From: Streptococcus catagoni
GTDB lineage: Bacteria > Bacillota > Bacilli > Lactobacillales > Streptococcaceae
Length of the DNA stretch: 64,000 nt
Reading direction: 5' to 3'
Assembly: GCF_011421425.1 (NCBI RefSeq)
Contig: NZ_WPCW01000004.1
Coordinates: 154,703-218,702, forward strand
Shown here: positions 31,213-40,359 of the stretch, one piece after another
Position numbering within the stretch: the first letter of the stretch is position 1
Layout: every line of letters starts with the position of its first letter
Translations under genes and position numbers: made by a program
The notes under the pieces: model-generated
Told to the model about the DNA's origin: nothing
Database searches by the model: none
What the model saw: only the letters and a program-made list of their open reading frames with translations

Positions 31213-32013
31213 ATGAAATCAAGAGCAGAATTAAAAAAGGAAGCCAAGGCTGCCCTTAAGGGCAATTGGAAGTGGGCTATCTTAGTAACTATAGTTCCCA
31301 CATTTGTACTTGCTGTGATTTATGTCATACTCTCTGGTATCTTGTCCTGGTCAGGTGTTGATCTGGACGCCGAAAGAATGAATCCTCTAGCCATAAGCTT
31401 GACAGTCATCCTTTATCTCTTGTTTGGCCTTCTAGAGATTGGTTTAGCTACTGGGGTCTACAAGGCTTCTATTGACCTTATCAGGAACCAAAAGAAGGGT
31501 GCTAAAGAAACCATTTTCTATGGATTTAAAGAAGGTCGTTACAGTAAGTTCTTTATCTTAAACTTACTAATCGCTATCTTTGTCTACCTATGGTCATTGC
31601 TACTGGTTATTCCAGGGATGATTAAAAGTTATTCCTATGCTCAGTCCTTTTATGTGTTAATAGATCGCCTAGAAGCTGGCTTAGAAACTTCTGCTACAGA
31701 ACCTATTACAAAAAGCCGTCACTTAATGAATGGCTATAAGTGGAAATTCTTTGTCCTAGAATTGAGTTTCATTGGCTGGATTATCTTAACAGTCTTGACT
31801 TTCGGAATTGGTTTTATCTGGCTCTATCCTTATATGTTAGTTACCAGTGCTGCATTCTATGAAGATTTATTGGTTGATCAGGGCTTAAATAGTGTGGTAG
31901 AAAACCTCCAAACACAGCCAGAAGAAGCTGAAGTAAGAACAGAAAAAGAAGACATTATTTCAGATGTACCACTAATGGGTCAACCTGAAATAAATGATGC
32001 CACTCTCAAGTAA
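31213..32013 (+). CDS. DUF975 family membrane protein
   Basis: 266 residues. The start MKSRAELKKEAKAALKGNWK is the hallmark of DUF975. About six hydrophobic segments follow, then a charged, probably disordered C-terminal tail of about 40 residues. The role of the family is unknown. AAGGAG precedes the ATG. It stands alone between the divergent opuC operon and polC, with its own promoter and a terminator at 32058-32097, so it is probably a single-gene transcript. Confidence 0.85.
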   Translation: MKSRAELKKEAKAALKGNWKWAILVTIVPTFVLAVIYVILSGILSWSGVDLDAERMNPLAISLTVILYLLFGLLEIGLATGVYKASIDLIRNQKKGAKETIFYGFKEGRYSKFFILNLLIAIFVYLWSLLLVIPGMIKSYSYAQSFYVLIDRLEAGLETSATEPITKSRHLMNGYKWKFFVLELSFIGWIILTVLTFGIGFIWLYPYMLVTSAAFYEDLLVDQGLNSVVENLQTQPEEAEVRTEKEDIISDVPLMGQPEINDATLK

Positions 32014-32057
32014 TCATAAGGACTATCCCTCCTTATCCTAAATGAAGAAAATAGAGC

Positions 32058-32097
32058 AGATTGAAGAAGAAAAGTCCTTCTTCAATCTTTTTCTTTT
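32058..32097 (+). terminator. Terminator after the DUF975 gene
   Basis: AGATTGAAGAA pairs perfectly with TTCTTCAATCT, followed by a T-rich run. Confidence 0.85.
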
Positions 32098-32299
32098 CTG
32101 ATAGGCTTGCCAGCTTTAATTAACTCTTCACTACGCTTTTTTGTATGAAATGGAAGACCAAAAAACAAAAGGAAAAGACTGAAAGACAAAGTCTGTAGCT
32201 GCAAGCTTATTGTCTTTTTAAAATTTTTAAGATAGGCAAGGGCTCGAAAAGTCTAGTGATTTGTGGTAAAATAAAGCTTAAGAAAATCGGGAGAAAACT

Positions 32300-35200
32300 A
32301 TGTCAGATTTATTGGTTAAATTGATGGAACAAATAGAAATGCCGCTTGAAATGAGAAGTTCAAGTGCTTTTTCGTCTGCTGATATTATTGAAGTTGAGGT
32401 TCATTCCATCTCTCGTCTCTGGGACTTTCATTTTTCATTTGCCCACATATTGCCAATTGCTATTTACCGAGAATTGGATTATCGGCTAAGAAGAACCTTT
32501 GAAGAGGCAGACATCAAGACTTCTTTTGATATCCAGGTTGACCAGATTGATTATTCTGATGAGCTCTTACAAGACTATTATCAAGAAGCCTTTGAGCATG
32601 CTCCTTGTAATGGAGCTAGCTTTAAATCTTCCTTTGCAAAACTCAAGGTTTCCTTTGAAGACAATCGCTTGCTTATTCATGCGCCAAAGTTCGTCAACAA
32701 CGACCATTTTCGTAAAAACCATATCCCTAATTTAGCCAAACAATTTGAGAAGTTTGGCTTTGGAAAGCTTGATATTGACATGGTCTCTGATGAGGGGATG
32801 ACCCAAGAACTGCAAGAGAATTTTACAAGTAGTCGAAAAGCACTCTTAGAAAAAGCTGCCAAAGAAAACTTTGAAGCTCAAAAATCCTTAGAAGCTCTGC
32901 AACCTAGCGTAGAAGAAAGTGCAAGTAAACCAACTTACGACTATAAGGAACGAGTAGCCAAGAGACAGGCTGGTTTTGAAAAAGCAAGCATCACACCGAT
33001 GAAAGAAGTGGAAACAGAAGAAAATCGGATTGTCTTTGAAGGCTTGGTTTTTGATGTGGATAGAAAGACAACGCGAACTGGTCGCCATATTATCAACTTT
33101 AAGATGACAGACTATACTTCCAGCTTTGCCATGCAAAAATGGGCCAAAGATGATGATGAGTTGCACAAGTTTGATATGATCGCAAAGGGTGCCTGGTTGA
33201 GAGTTCAAGGAAATATTGAAAACAATCAATTTACCAAAAGCTTGACCATGAACGTCCAACAAGTTAAAGAAATTGTTCATCATGATCGTAAAGATTTGAT
33301 GCCAGAAGACCAAAAGAGGGTTGAGTTTCATGCTCATACCAACATGTCAACAATGGACGCTCTGCCAACTGTTGAAAGCTTGATTGACACCGCGGCTAAA
33401 TGGGGTCATAAGGCAGTTGCCATTACCGATCATGCCAATGTTCAATCCTTTCCCCATGGCTACCATAGGGCGCGTAAAGCAGGTATTAAAGCTATCTTTG
33501 GTTTAGAAGCTAATATCGTTGAGGACAAGGTGCCTATTTCTTATGATCCAGTGGACATGGATCTGCACGAATCAACCTACGTTGTTTTTGACGTGGAAAC
33601 AACAGGACTGTCTGCTCTTAATAACGATCTGATTCAAATAGCTGCATCTAAGATGTATAAGGGCAATATCATTGAACAGTTTGATGAATTTATTGATCCT
33701 GGTCATCCCTTATCAGCCTTTACAACGGAATTGACCGGTATTACAGACAATCATTTGCTGGGTGCCAAGCCCTTAAAACAAGTCCTTGAGGAATTCCAAT
33801 CCTTCTGTCAGGATACTATTTTAGTGGCTCACAATGCTAGCTTTGACGTTGGCTTTATGAATGCTAACTACGAACGGCACGATTTGCCAAGAATTACGCA
33901 GCCAGTCATTGACACACTGGAATTTGCTAGAAACCTTTACCCAGAATACAAGAGACATGGTCTGGGACCATTGACAAAACGTTTCCAGGTTTCACTTGAC
34001 CACCATCATATGGCCAACTATGATGCTGAAGCCACTGGTCGCTTACTTTTTATTTTCTTAAAAGAAGCTAGAGAAAAACACCAGGTGACCAACTTAAAGG
34101 ATCTTAATACCAAGTTGGTGGCAGAAGATTCTTATAAGAAAGCTCGGATCAAACACGCGACCATCTATGTTCAGAATCAAGTTGGTTTGAAAAATCTTTT
34201 CAAGCTGGTCAGTCTTTCAAATGTTGTCTACTTTGAAGGCGTTCCTCGGATCCCAAGAACGGTTTTGGATACTTACCGTGAAGGACTACTCTTAGGAACA
34301 GCTTGTTCTGATGGGGAAGTTTTTGATGCTGTTCTAACCAAGGGGATTGAAGCTGCCGTTGATGTTGCTAAGTATTATGATTTTATTGAAGTAATGCCAC
34401 CGGCTGTTTATGAACCTCTTATTGCGCGTGAATTAATCAAAGACCAAGAAGGCGTTCAAAAAACAATTCAAGATTTAATTGAAGTGGGCCGTAGACTCAA
34501 CAAACCAGTTTTAGCAACTGGTAATGTTCACTATATTGAGCCTGAAGATGAAATCTACCGTGAAATAATTGTCCGCAGTTTAGGACAAGGTGCTCTGATT
34601 AATAGACCTATTGGCAGAGGAGAAGGTGCACAACCAGCACCACTGCCTAAAGTTCATTTCAGAACGACCAATGAAATGCTAGATGATTTTGCCTTTTTAG
34701 GGGAAGAATTGGCCTTTGAAATTGTTGTTAAAAACACACAAGATCTGGCTGATAAAATCGAAGAAGTAGAAGTTGTTAAGGGCGATCTTTACACCCCATA
34801 TATTGATAAAGCAGAAGAAACCGTTGCAGAATTGACCTACCAAAAAGCCTTTGAGATTTATGGCAATCCCTTGCCAGATATCATTGACTTAAGGATTGAA
34901 AAGGAACTCAGCTCTATCTTGGGGAATGGTTTTGCCGTGATTTATCTGGCCTCTCAGATGCTGGTTAACAGATCAAATGAACGGGGCTATCTGGTTGGTT
35001 CACGTGGTTCTGTCGGATCCAGCTTTGTGGCAACCATGATCGGGATCACTGAGGTTAACCCCATGCCACCTCACTACATCTGTCCTAAATGCCAACATTC
35101 TGAATTCATCACTGATGGTTCTGTCGGTTCTGGCTATGATCTGCCAGATAAGGTTTGTCTTCATTGTGGAACAAATTATCAAAAAGATGGTCAAGATATT

Positions 35201-36697
35201 CCCTTTGAAACCTTCCTTGGTTTTGATGGTGATAAGGTACCCGATATTGATTTGAACTTCTCTGGAGATGATCAGCCAAGTGCCCACCTGGATGTCAGAG
35301 ATATCTTCGGAGCAGAATATGCCTTTCGTGCAGGAACTGTAGGTACGGTTGCTGAGAAAACTGCCTATGGTTTTGTCAAAGGTTATGAACGAGACTATGG
35401 CAAGTATTATCCTGATGCTGAAGTGGACCGTCTGGCAGCAGGGGCGGCAGGAGTGAAAAGAACCACCGGACAGCACCCAGGGGGAATCGTTGTTATTCCA
35501 AACTATATGGATGTCTACGATTTCACTCCTGTTCAATATCCTGCTGAAGATGTGACAGCCTCATGGCAGACCACCCACTTCAACTTCCATGATATTGATG
35601 AGAACGTCTTAAAACTTGATATCCTGGGTCATGATGATCCCACCATGATCCGAAAACTCCAAGATTTGTCTGGTATTGATCCTAAGACCATCTCCCCTGA
35701 TGATCCAGGAGTTATGGCTCTCTTTTCAGGGACAGAGATTCTTGGGGTCAGTCCAGAACAAATAGGCACACCAACGGGAATGTTGGGTATTCCTGAATTT
35801 GGAACCAACTTTGTTCGTGGAATGGTAAATGAAACCAGACCAACAACCTTTGCGGAGCTGCTGCAATTATCAGGGCTATCCCATGGAACAGATGTTTGGC
35901 TAGGTAATGCTCAGGATCTGATTAAAGATGGCATTGCTACTCTAAAAACAGTTATTGGTTGTCGTGATGATATCATGGTCTACCTCATGCATGCTGGTTT
36001 AGAACCTAAGATGGCCTTTACCATCATGGAACGTGTGCGTAAGGGCTTGTGGCTTAAGATCTCAGAAGAAGAACGTAATGGCTATATTCAGGCCATGCGT
36101 GAGAATAATGTTCCTGACTGGTACATTGAATCCTGTGGAAAAATCAAGTACATGTTCCCTAAGGCCCATGCGGCAGCCTACGTTTTGATGGCCTTGCGGG
36201 TTGCTTATTTCAAGGTGCATCACCCAATCATGTATTACTGTGCCTACTTTTCTATTCGAGCTAAGGCCTTTGAGTTAAAAACTATGAGTGGCGGCTTAAA
36301 TGCTGTCAAGGCTCGCATGGAAGAAATAGCCTTTAAAAAGAAAAATAACGAAGCCTCAAATGTCGAAAATGATTTGTTTACAACACTTGAAATTGTCAAC
36401 GAAATGTTGGAACGTGGTTACAAGTTTGGTAAATTGGATCTTTACAAGAGTGATGCCATTGAGTTTCAGATAGAGGGTGACACCCTCATCCCACCTTTTG
36501 TCGCCTTGGAAGGTCTTGGCGAAAACGTGGCCAGACAGATTGTTAAAGCCCGTCAAGAAGGGGAATTCCTCTCAAAAATGGAATTGCGAAAGCGTGGCGG
36601 AGCTTCATCAACACTTGTAGAAAAAATGGATGATATGGGAATCTTAGGAAATATGCCTGAAGATAATCAGCTAAGTCTCTTTGAAGATTTTTTCTAA
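32300..36697 (+). CDS. polC: DNA polymerase III PolC-type alpha subunit
   Basis: The main replicative polymerase of low-GC Gram-positives, 1465 residues, full length. Order of domains: N-terminal region; OB fold ([19 protein letters not shown], about residue 245); PHP domain ([14 protein letters not shown]); DEDD 3'-5' exonuclease inserted in PHP ([19 protein letters not shown], then [18 protein letters not shown]); polymerase core with [14 protein letters not shown], a zinc knuckle CPKCQHSEF plus CLHCGTNY, and the catalytic Asp block [14 protein letters not shown]. The C-terminal tail ends [10 protein letters not shown], which fits a sliding-clamp binding motif. CGGGAG lies before the ATG. 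Confidence 0.98.
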   Translation: MSDLLVKLMEQIEMPLEMRSSSAFSSADIIEVEVHSISRLWDFHFSFAHILPIAIYRELDYRLRRTFEEADIKTSFDIQVDQIDYSDELLQDYYQEAFEHAPCNGASFKSSFAKLKVSFEDNRLLIHAPKFVNNDHFRKNHIPNLAKQFEKFGFGKLDIDMVSDEGMTQELQENFTSSRKALLEKAAKENFEAQKSLEALQPSVEESASKPTYDYKERVAKRQAGFEKASITPMKEVETEENRIVFEGLVFDVDRKTTRTGRHIINFKMTDYTSSFAMQKWAKDDDELHKFDMIAKGAWLRVQGNIENNQFTKSLTMNVQQVKEIVHHDRKDLMPEDQKRVEFHAHTNMSTMDALPTVESLIDTAAKWGHKAVAITDHANVQSFPHGYHRARKAGIKAIFGLEANIVEDKVPISYDPVDMDLHESTYVVFDVETTGLSALNNDLIQIAASKMYKGNIIEQFDEFIDPGHPLSAFTTELTGITDNHLLGAKPLKQVLEEFQSFCQDTILVAHNASFDVGFMNANYERHDLPRITQPVIDTLEFARNLYPEYKRHGLGPLTKRFQVSLDHHHMANYDAEATGRLLFIFLKEAREKHQVTNLKDLNTKLVAEDSYKKARIKHATIYVQNQVGLKNLFKLVSLSNVVYFEGVPRIPRTVLDTYREGLLLGTACSDGEVFDAVLTKGIEAAVDVAKYYDFIEVMPPAVYEPLIARELIKDQEGVQKTIQDLIEVGRRLNKPVLATGNVHYIEPEDEIYREIIVRSLGQGALINRPIGRGEGAQPAPLPKVHFRTTNEMLDDFAFLGEELAFEIVVKNTQDLADKIEEVEVVKGDLYTPYIDKAEETVAELTYQKAFEIYGNPLPDIIDLRIEKELSSILGNGFAVIYLASQMLVNRSNERGYLVGSRGSVGSSFVATMIGITEVNPMPPHYICPKCQHSEFITDGSVGSGYDLPDKVCLHCGTNYQKDGQDIPFETFLGFDGDKVPDIDLNFSGDDQPSAHLDVRDIFGAEYAFRAGTVGTVAEKTAYGFVKGYERDYGKYYPDAEVDRLAAGAAGVKRTTGQHPGGIVVIPNYMDVYDFTPVQYPAEDVTASWQTTHFNFHDIDENVLKLDILGHDDPTMIRKLQDLSGIDPKTISPDDPGVMALFSGTEILGVSPEQIGTPTGMLGIPEFGTNFVRGMVNETRPTTFAELLQLSGLSHGTDVWLGNAQDLIKDGIATLKTVIGCRDDIMVYLMHAGLEPKMAFTIMERVRKGLWLKISEEERNGYIQAMRENNVPDWYIESCGKIKYMFPKAHAAAYVLMALRVAYFKVHHPIMYYCAYFSIRAKAFELKTMSGGLNAVKARMEEIAFKKKNNEASNVENDLFTTLEIVNEMLERGYKFGKLDLYKSDAIEFQIEGDTLIPPFVALEGLGENVARQIVKARQEGEFLSKMELRKRGGASSTLVEKMDDMGILGNMPEDNQLSLFEDFF

Positions 36698-36805
36698 AAT
36701 GAAGAAGGCTTAAAAACTAAAAGATAAGAGTCTTCCCTTATTTTAAGCTAATCAGCCTAACCATGCTCATTAGTGATAAAATAAAAACTAAAATGAGGAG
36801 AACAG

Positions 36806-37231
36806 ATGGGAAAATTTAAAAATTCAGCCGTAAAATCCATGGTAGTCATGCGAAAAGCCTTTCGCACTATTGATACTAAGGTCTCAGAATCCTTCAGAAC
36901 CTATGAACTGACAAATACACAATTTGCTGTTTTAGATGTTTTAAAGGCAAAAGGAACAATGAAAATCGGTGAATTGATTAATAGCATGCTAGCAACTTCT
37001 GGTAATATGACAGTTGTTATCAAAAATATGGAAAAAAAAGGATGGATTAAAAGACATACCTGTCCAAACGATAAACGTGCTTTCTTGGTGACCTTAACAG
37101 ACCAAGGCCAAGCTATCATTGACAAAGCCTTGCCTGATCATATTGCTCGTGTTGAAGAAGCTTTTTCCGTTTTAACAGAAGAAGAGCAAGAAGAGCTGAT
37201 AAGACTATTGAAAAAATTTAAAAATCAATAA
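36806..37231 (+). CDS. MarR-family transcriptional regulator
   Basis: 141 residues. Winged-helix domain: LTNTQFAVLDVLKAKGTMKI, then recognition-helix region LATSGNMTVVIKNMEKKGWI, and the wing RHTCPNDKRAFLVTLTDQG. It lies directly upstream of a nitroreductase-like gene with 129 bp between, and that gap holds a strong promoter overlapped by palindromes (37256-37284), so it probably represses its neighbour. The inducer is unknown; MarR-nitroreductase pairs often respond to quinones or oxidants. Confidence 0.88.
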   Translation: MGKFKNSAVKSMVVMRKAFRTIDTKVSESFRTYELTNTQFAVLDVLKAKGTMKIGELINSMLATSGNMTVVIKNMEKKGWIKRHTCPNDKRAFLVTLTDQGQAIIDKALPDHIARVEEAFSVLTEEEQEELIRLLKKFKNQ

Positions 37232-37241
37232 GTCGTCTGAG

Positions 37242-37284
37242 TTGACTTTACGAATTAGTAATAATATAATTACTATATAGTAAT
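37242..37284 (+). promoter_or_regulatory. Nitroreductase promoter with MarR-type operator
   Basis: -35 TTGACT (37242-37247), 17 bp, -10 TATAAT (37265-37270). The perfect 16-bp palindrome ATTACTATATAGTAAT (37269-37284) covers the -10 end and the start point. A third half-site TAGTAAT begins at 37257, making an alternating TAGTAAT / ATTACTA / TAGTAAT series. Confidence 0.75.
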
Positions 37285-37360
37285 AAAAAGAGTTTTTAGA
37301 AAGAGGACTCATATGTCAATTTTGACTAAGTTATCACATATCTTTAAAGGAGAAGAAAAT

Positions 37361-37975
37361 ATGTCATTTTTACAAGAATTGAAAAATCGTCGCACTATCT
37401 ATGCCTTAGGTCGCAATACCGAAGTTTCAGATGAAAAAATTGTGGAAGTTATCAAAGAAGCTGTTCGTCAATCACCTTCAGCCTTTAATAGTCAAACAAC
37501 GCGTGTTCTGATCCTCTTAAATGATCAAGTTACAAAATTCTGGAATGAATTAGTTGCAACTGATCTGCTAGCAATCATGAAAGAACAAGGTGCTCCTGAG
37601 GATGCCATGAATGCTACAAAAGAGAAATTAGCAAACTTTAGCACAGCTAAGGGAGTTGCCCTTTTCTTTGAAGACCAAGATGTCGTAGCCAATCTTCAAG
37701 AACAATTTGCCCTTTATGCCGACAACTTCCCAGTATGGTCTGAACAAGCATCTGGTATTTCATCAGTCAATGCTTGGACAGCCTTATCTGCCGAACTTGG
37801 ATTAGGTGCTAACTTACAACACTACAATCCTGTTATTGATGCTTCAGTTGTATCAACTTACGGTGTGCCAGCTAATTGGAAATTACGTGCCCAATTAAAC
37901 TTTGGTTCTATCGAAGCAGCAGCTGGAGATAAAGACTTCATGGCTGACGAAGACCGTTTCAAAGTCATTGGTTAA
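37361..37975 (+). CDS. Nitroreductase-family NAD(P)H oxidoreductase
   Basis: About 204 residues; an FMN-dependent nitroreductase-like enzyme of the HBN1/YfkO-like streptococcal group. Visible features: LKNRRTIYALGRN near the N-terminus (FMN phosphate-binding arginines), QSPSAFNSQTTRVLIL, and LGANLQHYNPVIDA near the C-terminus. I choose the ATG at 37361 (MSFLQELKNRR) because AAAGGAGAA lies before it. An in-frame ATG at 37313, with its own AGAGGA, would add 16 residues and could be an alternative start. Substrate unknown; control by the adjacent MarR protein is likely. Confidence 0.88.
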   Translation: MSFLQELKNRRTIYALGRNTEVSDEKIVEVIKEAVRQSPSAFNSQTTRVLILLNDQVTKFWNELVATDLLAIMKEQGAPEDAMNATKEKLANFSTAKGVALFFEDQDVVANLQEQFALYADNFPVWSEQASGISSVNAWTALSAELGLGANLQHYNPVIDASVVSTYGVPANWKLRAQLNFGSIEAAAGDKDFMADEDRFKVIG

Positions 37976-37981
37976 GAATAG

Positions 37982-38017
37982 TAAAAGAGTGATCATCGTC
38001 TGGTGACCACTCTTTTT
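37982..38017 (+). terminator. Nitroreductase terminator
   Basis: AAAAGAGTGATCA and TGACCACTCTTTTT form a stem with one mismatch, followed by T bases. Confidence 0.75.
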
Positions 38018-38109
38018 ATAGTGCACAGCAGATGATTTTCTCGTAAAAGGCAGGAGATAGTCTTTCTGCTTGGCTGTCAATATTATTTATAAGACTTACT
38101 AAAATATGT

Positions 38110-38143
38110 AAAAAGGCAAGGGCCTTAAAACTCTTGCCTTTTT
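38110..38143. terminator. Terminator downstream of def
   Basis: AAAAAGGCAAG pairs perfectly with CTTGCCTTTTT. On the minus strand it lies 38 bp beyond the def stop; on the plus strand it backs up the nitroreductase terminator. Confidence 0.8.
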
Positions 38144-38180
38144 GTATTCCTTTTACCTTAATGCTTGAAATGGCTTATAC

Positions 38181-38795
38181 TTATTCAACGATAAGCATGT
38201 CTTCTGTCTTAGCAAAAGGATTTTTTTCATTGATACGGTCATAGAACATGATGCCATTGATATGGTCAATTTCATGTTGCACAACGATGGCATTATAGCC
38301 CTTTAATTTAATTTTATGCTTTTGCCCGTCTTTATCAAAATATTCTACAGTAACTCGGGAATGACGGACTACATAGCCTTCAACCACACGATCCACAGAC
38401 AAACAGCCTTCACCATCTGCCAAAGCTGCTTCTTGGACAGAATGAGATACGATTTTAGGATTATACATCACTTCCTTTAGACTGTAAGCCTCTTTAGGCG
38501 GGTTATCTTGACTGTCTGCCATATTTGGCACAAGAACAGCAATAATGCGTTTTGAAATATCTAATTGTGGCGCAGCTAAACCAACACCTCCACGAAGCCC
38601 TAATTTTTCAGCCATGACCGGATCCTGAGAATTTTTAAGAAATTGCATCATCTTTTCCCCTAAAATAATATCCTGGTCACTAAGGGGAAGGGTCACTTCT
38701 TTAGCTTTTGCCCGTAAGGTAGGATTTCCTTCGCGGATAATATCATCCATATTAATCATATGGGCTGCTTTGATTAATTTATCTTGTACAGACAT
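38181..38795 (-). CDS. def: Peptide deformylase
   Basis: Removes the N-formyl group from nascent proteins. 204 residues, the longer type II form of Gram-positives. The three metal-site motifs are present: [15 protein letters not shown] with the Cys ligand, and [15 protein letters not shown] with HExxH. AAAGGAG is positioned correctly before the ATG. It is a monocistronic gene on the minus strand, ending 206 bp from the convergent nitroreductase gene. Confidence 0.96.
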   Translation of the reverse strand: MSVQDKLIKAAHMINMDDIIREGNPTLRAKAKEVTLPLSDQDIILGEKMMQFLKNSQDPVMAEKLGLRGGVGLAAPQLDISKRIIAVLVPNMADSQDNPPKEAYSLKEVMYNPKIVSHSVQEAALADGEGCLSVDRVVEGYVVRHSRVTVEYFDKDGQKHKIKLKGYNAIVVQHEIDHINGIMFYDRINEKNPFAKTEDMLIVE

Positions 38796-38941
38796 TTTAA
38801 CTCCTTTAATTATTCAATGGCTTAACTATATCATAAAAAATAGCATTTTTAAAGGATCTACAATGGTGAAAAAGAACAAGCTTCTCATAAAATGAGTAAA
38901 AAATAAGTTCCTAAATCTTGCAGAACTGACTGATCATTTAA

Positions 38942-38970
38942 GTGACAGGGCTTAGATAAAAGATTATAAT
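38942..38970 (+). promoter_or_regulatory. Promoter in the def-to-crp gap
   Basis: -35 GTGACA, 17 bp, -10 TATAAT (38965-38970). It is the strongest promoter-like element in the gap and points into the small ORF and gene remnant. Confidence 0.6.
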
Positions 38971-39031
38971 AAACTCACTATTTAAGAAAAGATCAAAAAT
39001 ACTTATCTTTACAAGAAGAAAGTGTGATTCT

Positions 39032-39136
39032 ATGACTGATCAAACGAACCTTATTATAGGATCCTTACTGATTTTAGGTGTCATCTATGCCCTATGTTCA
39101 GCTATAAAGGCTAAATTGTTGGTAAGTAAAAGCTAG
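39032..39136 (+). CDS. Small hydrophobic ORF (34 residues)
   Basis: Encodes MTDQTNLIIGSLLILGVIYA followed by LCSAIKAKLLVSKS, a single predicted membrane helix with a basic end. The ribosome site is weak (AAGAAAG about ten bases upstream). It may be a genuine small membrane peptide, but coding-looking sequence continues beyond the stop in another frame, so it may only be the N-terminus of the decayed gene at 39131-39420. I do not recognise it. Confidence 0.35.
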   Translation: MTDQTNLIIGSLLILGVIYALCSAIKAKLLVSKS

Positions 39137-39420
39137 GTTATGACTACTATATTGCTTTTAAGGACAGGAGCAAAAGCATTGACCTTGGCGCTAATAGAAA
39201 ACTTTTAAAAGATGTCAAAATCATTGCCCACGCTAAGAACCTTAATTCTTAAAGAGTTCAATCAAAAGTAAATGATCAGAAACTGCGCCACTTATTAATG
39301 GATAACTATAATCTCTCAGAAAAAGAAGTAGTGGTCCAATCCGAACAAGTAGCTGGGCCAATGGCTATGATGTAATTGGTATAGATGTCTTGTATTTTGC
39401 AGACAAGTCTATACAAGTCT
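39131..39420 (+). pseudogene. Decayed gene of unknown identity
   Basis: Translation gives plausible protein pieces: GYDYYIAFKDRSKSIDLGA and KLLKDVKIIAHAKNLNS, then an in-frame TAA, then NDQKLRHLLMDNYNLSEKEV and VVQSEQVAG. After a one-base shift the frame continues as NGYDVIGIDVLYFADKSIQV. One stop and one shift break the frame. It probably belonged with the hydrophobic N-terminus at 39032. I do not recognise the family. Confidence 0.45.
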
Positions 39421-39540
39421 AAAAAAATCTTTGTTTTCTCTTAAAAAGGACTTGTTTTAATGACTGAAAGAAGGTATGATACTTCTAATCTCCAAACAAT
39501 AGATTCTTCAAAGAGAGAGAAGAAGATGACACTGACAAAA

Positions 39541-39569
39541 GGAATCCTGGGGAGGGTTCCTTATTTTTT
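39541..39569. terminator. Terminator between the gap remnant and the Crp-family gene
   Basis: GGAATCC and GGGTTCC pair (one G-T) around TGGGGA; T-rich on both sides when read on each strand, so it can end the minus-strand regulator transcript. Confidence 0.65.
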
Positions 39570-39606
39570 ATGCTTTTTAACCTTTTCAAATGCTTTCTAA
39601 GGCTTT

Positions 39607-40272
39607 TTAGTCATCACTTGCCAGATTTTCTAATTTTTTGTGATCAAGAATCTGGTATTCTTTAAAGGCAGAGCGTTCAATAATATTTTCACTGACTAAT
39701 TGCTGAATGACACGATGCAGGTGGCGGTAGCTGGTGCCAAAAGAATCAGCCAGTAAAGGCAAATTCAAGATAAATCTGTTTGTATCGGCATTTTTTAGGA
39801 TATGGCTGGCCAGTCTTTCCTTGACCGTGTAGCTAATATTTGTGGTTGATCTAATGTTTTGCTGGTAGAAATTGTCAGCCAGTTTTTGTCCAATTTGATA
39901 GAGGAATTGAGGATCTTTTAAGAGATTTTCCTTATCTGTCAGAGGCATCTGGATAAGATAAGTTTCTTCTAGGGCAATGACTGAAGTTACAGCCTGCTGA
40001 TTTGTCATCAGTTCGATATCACCTACAATGCAGGGTCTGGCATGGGTTTCCAAAATGTGTTCTTTACCATTTGTTAGTCGGCGCGTGATTTTGACAGAAC
40101 CTGTGACAGTATAAGAGAGAGCTTTGACATCTTGTCCTTGCTGACAAATGGTTTCACCCTTTTGGTAGAGAAGAAGTTGCAAGTTTTGATGATAGGCTTC
40201 TGGGAAAAATCCATCTAGTTTCTTATTATATAAGAAGGATTGTAATAATTTGTAATCATTAATGATTTTCAT
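39607..40272 (-). CDS. Crp/Fnr-family transcriptional regulator (YeiL-like)
   Basis: 221 residues: an N-terminal cyclic-nucleotide-binding-like beta barrel (LLYQKGETICQQGQDVKALS) and a C-terminal winged helix (LPLLADSFGTSYRHLHRVIQ). The cAMP-contacting residues of Crp are not conserved, and there is no Fnr-type cysteine cluster, so the effector is unknown. The gene is divergent from an MFS transporter across 87 bp, which suggests it controls that transporter. A perfect palindrome GACCTAGGTC lies just upstream of its start (40278-40287). Confidence 0.82.
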   Translation of the reverse strand: MKIINDYKLLQSFLYNKKLDGFFPEAYHQNLQLLLYQKGETICQQGQDVKALSYTVTGSVKITRRLTNGKEHILETHARPCIVGDIELMTNQQAVTSVIALEETYLIQMPLTDKENLLKDPQFLYQIGQKLADNFYQQNIRSTTNISYTVKERLASHILKNADTNRFILNLPLLADSFGTSYRHLHRVIQQLVSENIIERSAFKEYQILDHKKLENLASDD

Positions 40273-40277
40273 TTTAT

Positions 40278-40287
40278 GACCTAGGTC
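40278..40287. promoter_or_regulatory. Palindrome in the regulator/MFS divergent region
   Basis: Perfect 10-bp inverted repeat GACCTAGGTC, 6 bp upstream of the regulator start. A TATACT -10 for the MFS gene lies at 40311-40316. The site could be an autoregulatory operator, though it differs from the classic Fnr/Crp half-site. Confidence 0.4.
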
Positions 40288-40359
40288 CTATTTTTATTTC
40301 TTTCAATTGATTATACTGAATATAAGATCAAAAGACAAGAAAAATGAGGATACCTATCA

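Larger units (their letters stand above)
38796..39606. other. 811-bp gap with a small ORF, a decayed gene and a terminator
   Basis: No intact conventional gene. It holds a promoter (38942-38970), a 34-codon hydrophobic ORF (39032-39136), coding remnants broken by a stop and a shift (about 39131-39420), and a hairpin (39541-39569). Listed separately below. Confidence 0.6.

Noticed and set aside
31089..31301. 70-codon minus-strand frame over the start of the DUF975 gene
   Set aside because: It covers the promoter and start of a clear DUF975 protein and has no ribosome site or recognisable sequence.
35000..35536. 178-codon minus-strand frame inside polC
   Set aside because: It lies across the catalytic core of PolC and is explained by codon bias.
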